Shown piece by piece: positions 60,223 through 64,000 of a stretch of DNA of 64,000 bases (position 1 is the first letter of the stretch; each line of letters opens with the position of its first letter). The DNA lies in assembly GCA_015501585.1 (NCBI GenBank), contig JADNRY010000037.1, positions 186,001 through 250,000 of the forward strand. Reading direction: 5' to 3'. The stretch is from Rhodocollybia butyracea (Eukaryota > Basidiomycota > Agaricomycetes > Agaricales > Omphalotaceae). Under the pieces are notes generated by a model. It saw nothing but the letters and a program-made list of their open reading frames with translations. It did no database searches and was not told the DNA's origin. The translations under genes were made by a program, and so were the position numbers.

Positions 60223-61929
60223 TTAAAGGAGTTTCGACCAGCCATGATCCCTGGCCTTCTTCACGATGCGCTTCACCTCCTGGGATCGAGCGCGAGTAGT
60301 GACGAGCAGACAGTCAGGCATATCGACAATAACTAAATCATCGACGCCCAAGCAAGATATCAGGCGACCGGATCCAGGGACGACGATACCTCCAGCGACT
60401 TGATCAGTGAGTACTAAACGAAGAACGAAAAAGTTAGAGTGGAGGGGGTACGAACAAGATTTCCACTAACCAAGGGATGGGTCTCCCAATATACGAGGTT
60501 GGTTGGCTTCCGCGGGCAAGAGGTCAGTGAGAGAAGAAAAATCACCAACGTCGTCCCAACCTGGTTTAATTTAGTCAGGAACATGTCGTACGAGCGGTAA
60601 CTGAAAATTCACCGAATGTAGCGGGCACAACGGCAACTCGTCCTACTGCAGCAGCTGGCTCAGCAATAGCATTGTCAATAGGGATTTTCTCTAATTCTGG
60701 CCAGAGCTTCTCAAGGATCTTGTTCCTTGCAGGCTCATTATCCCAAACCGCACCGATCTCCCGTAAGCCTGAGGCCATCTCCGGCTTGTATTCCTCGAGG
60801 AAACTGAGGAGAGTCGTAGCCTTCGTCACGAACATACCCGCATTCCAACGATATTTACCAGTGGCGATGTAAGCAGCCGCTGTTCTGGCCTCGGGTTTTT
60901 CCTTGAAACTGGAAACAAGCCTTGCATTTGGCGCGTTCTGGATGTTGATGGGGTCCCCAAGACGGATATAACCGAATCCGGTGGACGGATGGGAGGGAGC
61001 GATACCGATCGTTACGAGATAATCGTTACGGGCAACCTCGACTGCCTCTGCGACGGCCGCCAGGAAGGCTTCATCGCCGGAAATCATATGGTCTGCGGCG
61101 AACGATCCAATAACAGCATCAGGATCACGATGGGCAAGAATAGCTGCGGCGAGACCGATAGCAGCCATGGAATCCTTGGCCGTAGGTTCGCAAAATAAGT
61201 TTTCGGGAAGTAGGTCAGGAAGTTGTTCACGAATGGATGTTACATGACTAGGCCCCGCCACAATGGTCGTACGACTGGCAGAAGTTAGTGGGAGAAGACG
61301 GTCCCAAGTCGCTTGGATAAGGGATCTGCCTTTTAAAGTAAGGTCGAGAAGAAATTTGGGATGGTTTTCACGCGAGAGAGGCCATAAACGAGTGCCAGCG
61401 CCACCAGCGGGAATAACGACATAGAATCCGGGAATATCGCGAGTGGTGCCGAAATAACTTGCGTTTGCGTTATCACCAAGCGGAGAGGGGTGATGGATGG
61501 AAGCAGAGAGAGAGGGTAGTGAAGCGGGAAGTGAGGGACTAAGGAAAGGCGACTTTGCCTTCATTTGGGGGCTTGAAGGTGCAGGAGTCATAAAACCAGG
61601 CGTGCTGGGCCTAAAATAACCATTGTAGCCCTGCGATGCATTCAGTGCTGAAGAACTTTTTGAGCTGGGAGTTAATTACCTGGCTCTCTTTCAGATTTGA
61701 CTCTCTCAATTGCCTCTCGAGACTGGAATTGGCTTGTCTGAGTTCTGAACATTCGTGTTTCAGATCGGCGATATCGACTTGCTTCAAGTTTTTTTTTTGA
61801 GCAATTGAGAAGTTATTATTTCAGAGAAGAACATACAGATTGCTGCATCATGGACATGATGCTTTGAAACATGGTTTCAACGCTCAACTGGCCAGCAGGC
61901 AGCGAGGACAACTGAAGAGGTACTGACAT
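60223..61929 (-). CDS. Mannose-1-phosphate guanylyltransferase, bacterial type, with coiled-coil N-terminus
   Basis: Makes GDP-mannose from GTP and mannose-1-phosphate, the donor for glycosylation and wall mannan. The nucleotidyltransferase signature is PAGGAGTRLWPLSRENHPKF, with FAADHMI, GIAPSHPSTGFGYIRLG, SSFKEKPEARTA, YRWNAGMFV and a C-terminal GVDDLVIVDMPDCLLVTT. The motif form GGAGTRLWPLSR is that of bacterial ManC/RfbM enzymes rather than the eukaryotic GGFGTRLRPLT. The start is at 61929 (MSVPLQLSSLPAGQLSVE): two upstream exons encode a predicted coiled coil (IADLKHECSELRQANSSLER) fused in front of the enzyme by introns at about 61674-61836. Without them the frame would start at 61591. 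Introns near 60573 and 60441-60475 precede the C-terminal exons. Transfer from bacteria is inferred, not shown. Confidence 0.85.
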
Positions 61930-62190
61930 AGTGAAAGAAGGGAGACAAAGAACGAGTGTGCGGAGAAGGGGGTGATTTATCTCACAGTGCTCTCGGCAAT
62001 TCTGAATTGATCTGTGCAAGTTCCGATTTTATGTTCAATTATTTTCCGTTTCGCCACGTTTGCAGTGTACTTATGCCGTTTTTCTCACTTTGTCGTGTAT
62101 AGACCGATGTTCGCTTTACTGTCAAACTACAGGATTCATGATAGATGGTAACTACAAACGTTGCTTCATCCAGGAGGGGTTTACACACTT

Positions 62191-63155
62191 CTAATCGCTC
62201 TCAAACTCGACAACTTGCAATTTCCGTGCTTTTTTCGTGGGATTGGCCAAAGACGCGCCTTTAGGTGGTCTCGAAGGGGGCTTCACTTTGGGATTTACAC
62301 AGAATCAGCTGAGGATACATTATTGGCAAGCGAAAACTTACCAGGTTCCGCCTCTGTAGATTCACGCTTCTGTCGTTTCTTGGATGGTTCTACTAGTTTT
62401 TGCATTTTTAAGTCTTCACGCTTTTTGCCCAGAGTTTCAGACGCGTTATGAACTGCATGACTTTTCGAAGGAGAGACTGGTGGATACATTACCAGAGGAA
62501 TCTCATAAACACTAATGAATCTTACGAAGTGATGTAGCATCGGAATTTGAGGGTGTTACTCGAAGTTGGCACCTTACAACACTACTTGCGATCTGACAGA
62601 GCAAACGACGCGTCAATGTCGTGTCTAGAAGATTAAACCAGACTATACACACGATTGTTAAAATATTGGTAGAATATGAAGCCACTTCGTCGCCGTGTAT
62701 TTGACTTAGATGAAAACGAGCCGGTTTATCGGAAGACGGTGCGATGGTCAACTGAAGAAAAATCCGTAAGAGTTTGAATACTATCACGGTAGAACTCTCA
62801 CTTCAATTTTGGTGTTAGACTCTTTACTCCAGCCACTCAGTATGAATTCCTCAGAAATAATCGCTTCCTTAAGGGCTTCCGCGATATCTAGTAGTTCATC
62901 CGACGAGGTTTTGGAGCCCTGGATCCAAACAAGTTTGAATATTACAACGAATAGATTATAGCATGTAGAGAGACGCACAGCGAAAGCAGAAACGTCTGCT
63001 TCATCCCAGGAACCACGCCACCATCGAGCCGAATCAGCGAGACAGAGATGAATTACCCATTTGTCGTCTGTAACGCTAGAAAGAAGTACGAACTTAACTG
63101 TGCTGTGATAGATTAGTTGTATCAGTTCATCCAGGCAACTGAGAGAAGAGAACAT
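62191..63155 (-). CDS. Hypothetical protein, possibly XLF/Nej1-like
   Basis: The ATG at 63155 is tentative: CTCTCAG just downstream could also be a splice acceptor. The product begins with a hydrophobic beta-type stretch (VKFVLLSSVTDDKWVIHLCL) and ADSARWWRGSWDEAD, then a helical and strand part (SSDELLDIAEALKEAIIS; STKIELTIAP-like; ARFHLSQIHGDEVASYS). It ends in a Lys/Arg-rich tail (EPSKKRQKRESTEAEP; ANPTKKARKLQVVEFESD). A small globular head plus a basic tail is the layout of XRCC4-like factors of non-homologous end joining, and the TDDKWV/ARWWR region recalls their fungal heads, but the resemblance is weak. It is head-to-tail with the G-alpha gene. Confidence 0.4.
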
Positions 63156-63375
63156 ATGAAATCAATTACAATAGACGCGCGTTCCTTTTAGACGCTTGTT
63201 CCAATTAAAGGAAAAATCATTTGCATAGAAATCCATCCTACAGATTAAAACGAAAAACTAAAGCAAAAACAATAGTACAAGTGCATAGTCGCCTGGGAAA
63301 TTCTACATATGTGGAAGATGTATACATAATGAAGAGAAGATAAACGGTAGATTCAATATTTTAAATGCTGTAGGT

Positions 63376-64000
63376 TCAAAGCAAATGACTTTCTGCGAGG
63401 CTTTTCCTAACAATGGTATCTTTCACTGAACAAGCCAATTATCAATGGGAGCCTTGTAAGCCAAATTTTGCGTACCGTTCTCAAGAATCGTGAAGGTCGA
63501 ATGAGTATCCTGGAATAACACGTCAAAGTAGACTGAGATTATAAATTATGTTTTACTTACTGTGACAGAGGTAAAGTGGCAATAGAAGGTACGAGGAGTC
63601 GTAGAGTGCTGCTTAAAAATCGTGGCAAACTTCTTTTTCATGTCTATTGAAGGTTTCAACGCGTTGATAACATTAGCCTTCGAGGAATGCTGGAACAGAC
63701 TTACACCTGGAGGTCCCCTCAAACGTGTTGGGGCGATCACCATATGAGATAACCCATTTTGAGAACCGAATCCCTGACTCAAGCTTTGCTTTTAATATGT
63801 CGCATTTATTGAGAAATAGAATTAGCTCGGTAGTCTGGAGGAGCTGGTTCGAGACAATTGCTCTCCAAAGGAGAATCGAATCTTCCTGTGTAACAAGATG
63901 AACCCATCAAGAAAATAACAAAAAACGGCAATGTACCAATCTGTTTACTGAAGGATCTTCGACTAAAGATTGGTCAAAGCAGGAAAGAGGTGCCAAAAAG
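63376..64000 (-). CDS. G-protein alpha subunit, C-terminal part (partial)
   Basis: Only the 3' end is in the window; the gene continues beyond the right edge. Read right to left, LAPLSCFDQSLVEDPSVNRL is followed after an intron by EDSILLWRAIVSNQLLQ and the guanine-specificity box LFLNKCDIL (NKxD). Then come YGDRPNTFEG, YMKKKFATIFKQHS and the G5 region HFTSVTDTHSTF, where the usual TCAT reads TSVT. The last exons give ILENVKDTIVRKSLAESHLL, the receptor-coupling tail, ending at TGA 63376-63378. Such divergent G-alpha subunits are numerous in mushrooms. The GTP-binding P-loop and switch I are outside the window. Confidence 0.85.

Overview
The window comes from a nuclear chromosome of a filamentous basidiomycete, most likely a mushroom-forming Agaricomycete. 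Genes are cut by many short introns (about 47-60 nt) with GT..AG borders and occasional GC..AG borders. The gene families are typical of that class: a multi-intron AAT-type permease, GH5 exo-glucanases, a multi-TM hybrid histidine kinase, a CE16 esterase and a divergent G-alpha. The repeats are also typical: a DIRS-like tyrosine-recombinase retroelement, a chromodomain Ty3/Gypsy element, and a DUF6589 gene. All calls come from reading the sequence; no searches were run.

Left gene block (1-14.4 kb): the end of an Arg/Asp/Ser-rich protein; an AP endonuclease (Apn1); a tRNA-Ile-like gene on the minus strand; a pseudokinase-like protein; an amino-acid permease; a Ser-rich single-pass membrane protein; a secreted GH5 exo-beta-1,3-glucanase; and a second single-pass membrane protein on the minus strand.

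Mobile-element island (15.4-46.2 kb): first a complete TA-flanked DDE transposon (15445-19315, 19-bp perfect terminal inverted repeats) whose transposase looks intact. Next is a decayed DUF6589 gene and a small minus-strand gene with a Pro-dipeptide tail. From about 24 kb to at least 42.3 kb lies a DIRS-like element (gag, RT-RNase H, tyrosine recombinase). Its RT is split by a Ty3/Gypsy element (26085-38345, target duplication ATTTC). That Gypsy element is itself split by two inverted copies of an uncharacterised 1.83-kb repeat with 5-bp duplications. A third, truncated copy of the repeat sits in the DIRS RT. A gag-only LTR element (42487-46211, duplication TTCAG) lies just downstream of the recombinase gene. 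Nearly all broken frames in these elements are single stops explicable as C-to-T changes, mostly CGA to TGA, while host genes are clean.

Right gene block (48.3-64 kb): a hybrid histidine kinase (minus); a CE16 GDSL esterase (plus) that needs a 2-nt exon to keep frame; a second GH5 exo-glucanase (minus), paralogous to the first; a PRiA4 ORF3-like protein (minus); a cupin gene that may be frameshifted (plus); a bacterial-type mannose-1-phosphate guanylyltransferase with a coiled-coil N-terminal extension (minus); a possible XLF/Nej1-like protein (minus); and the 3' end of a G-alpha gene (minus).

Functionally the host genes cover DNA repair (Apn1, possibly an XLF-like factor), wall glucan turnover (two GH5, CE16), nucleotide-sugar supply (GMP), nutrient uptake and signalling (histidine kinase, G-alpha). 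They do not look like a co-regulated cluster.
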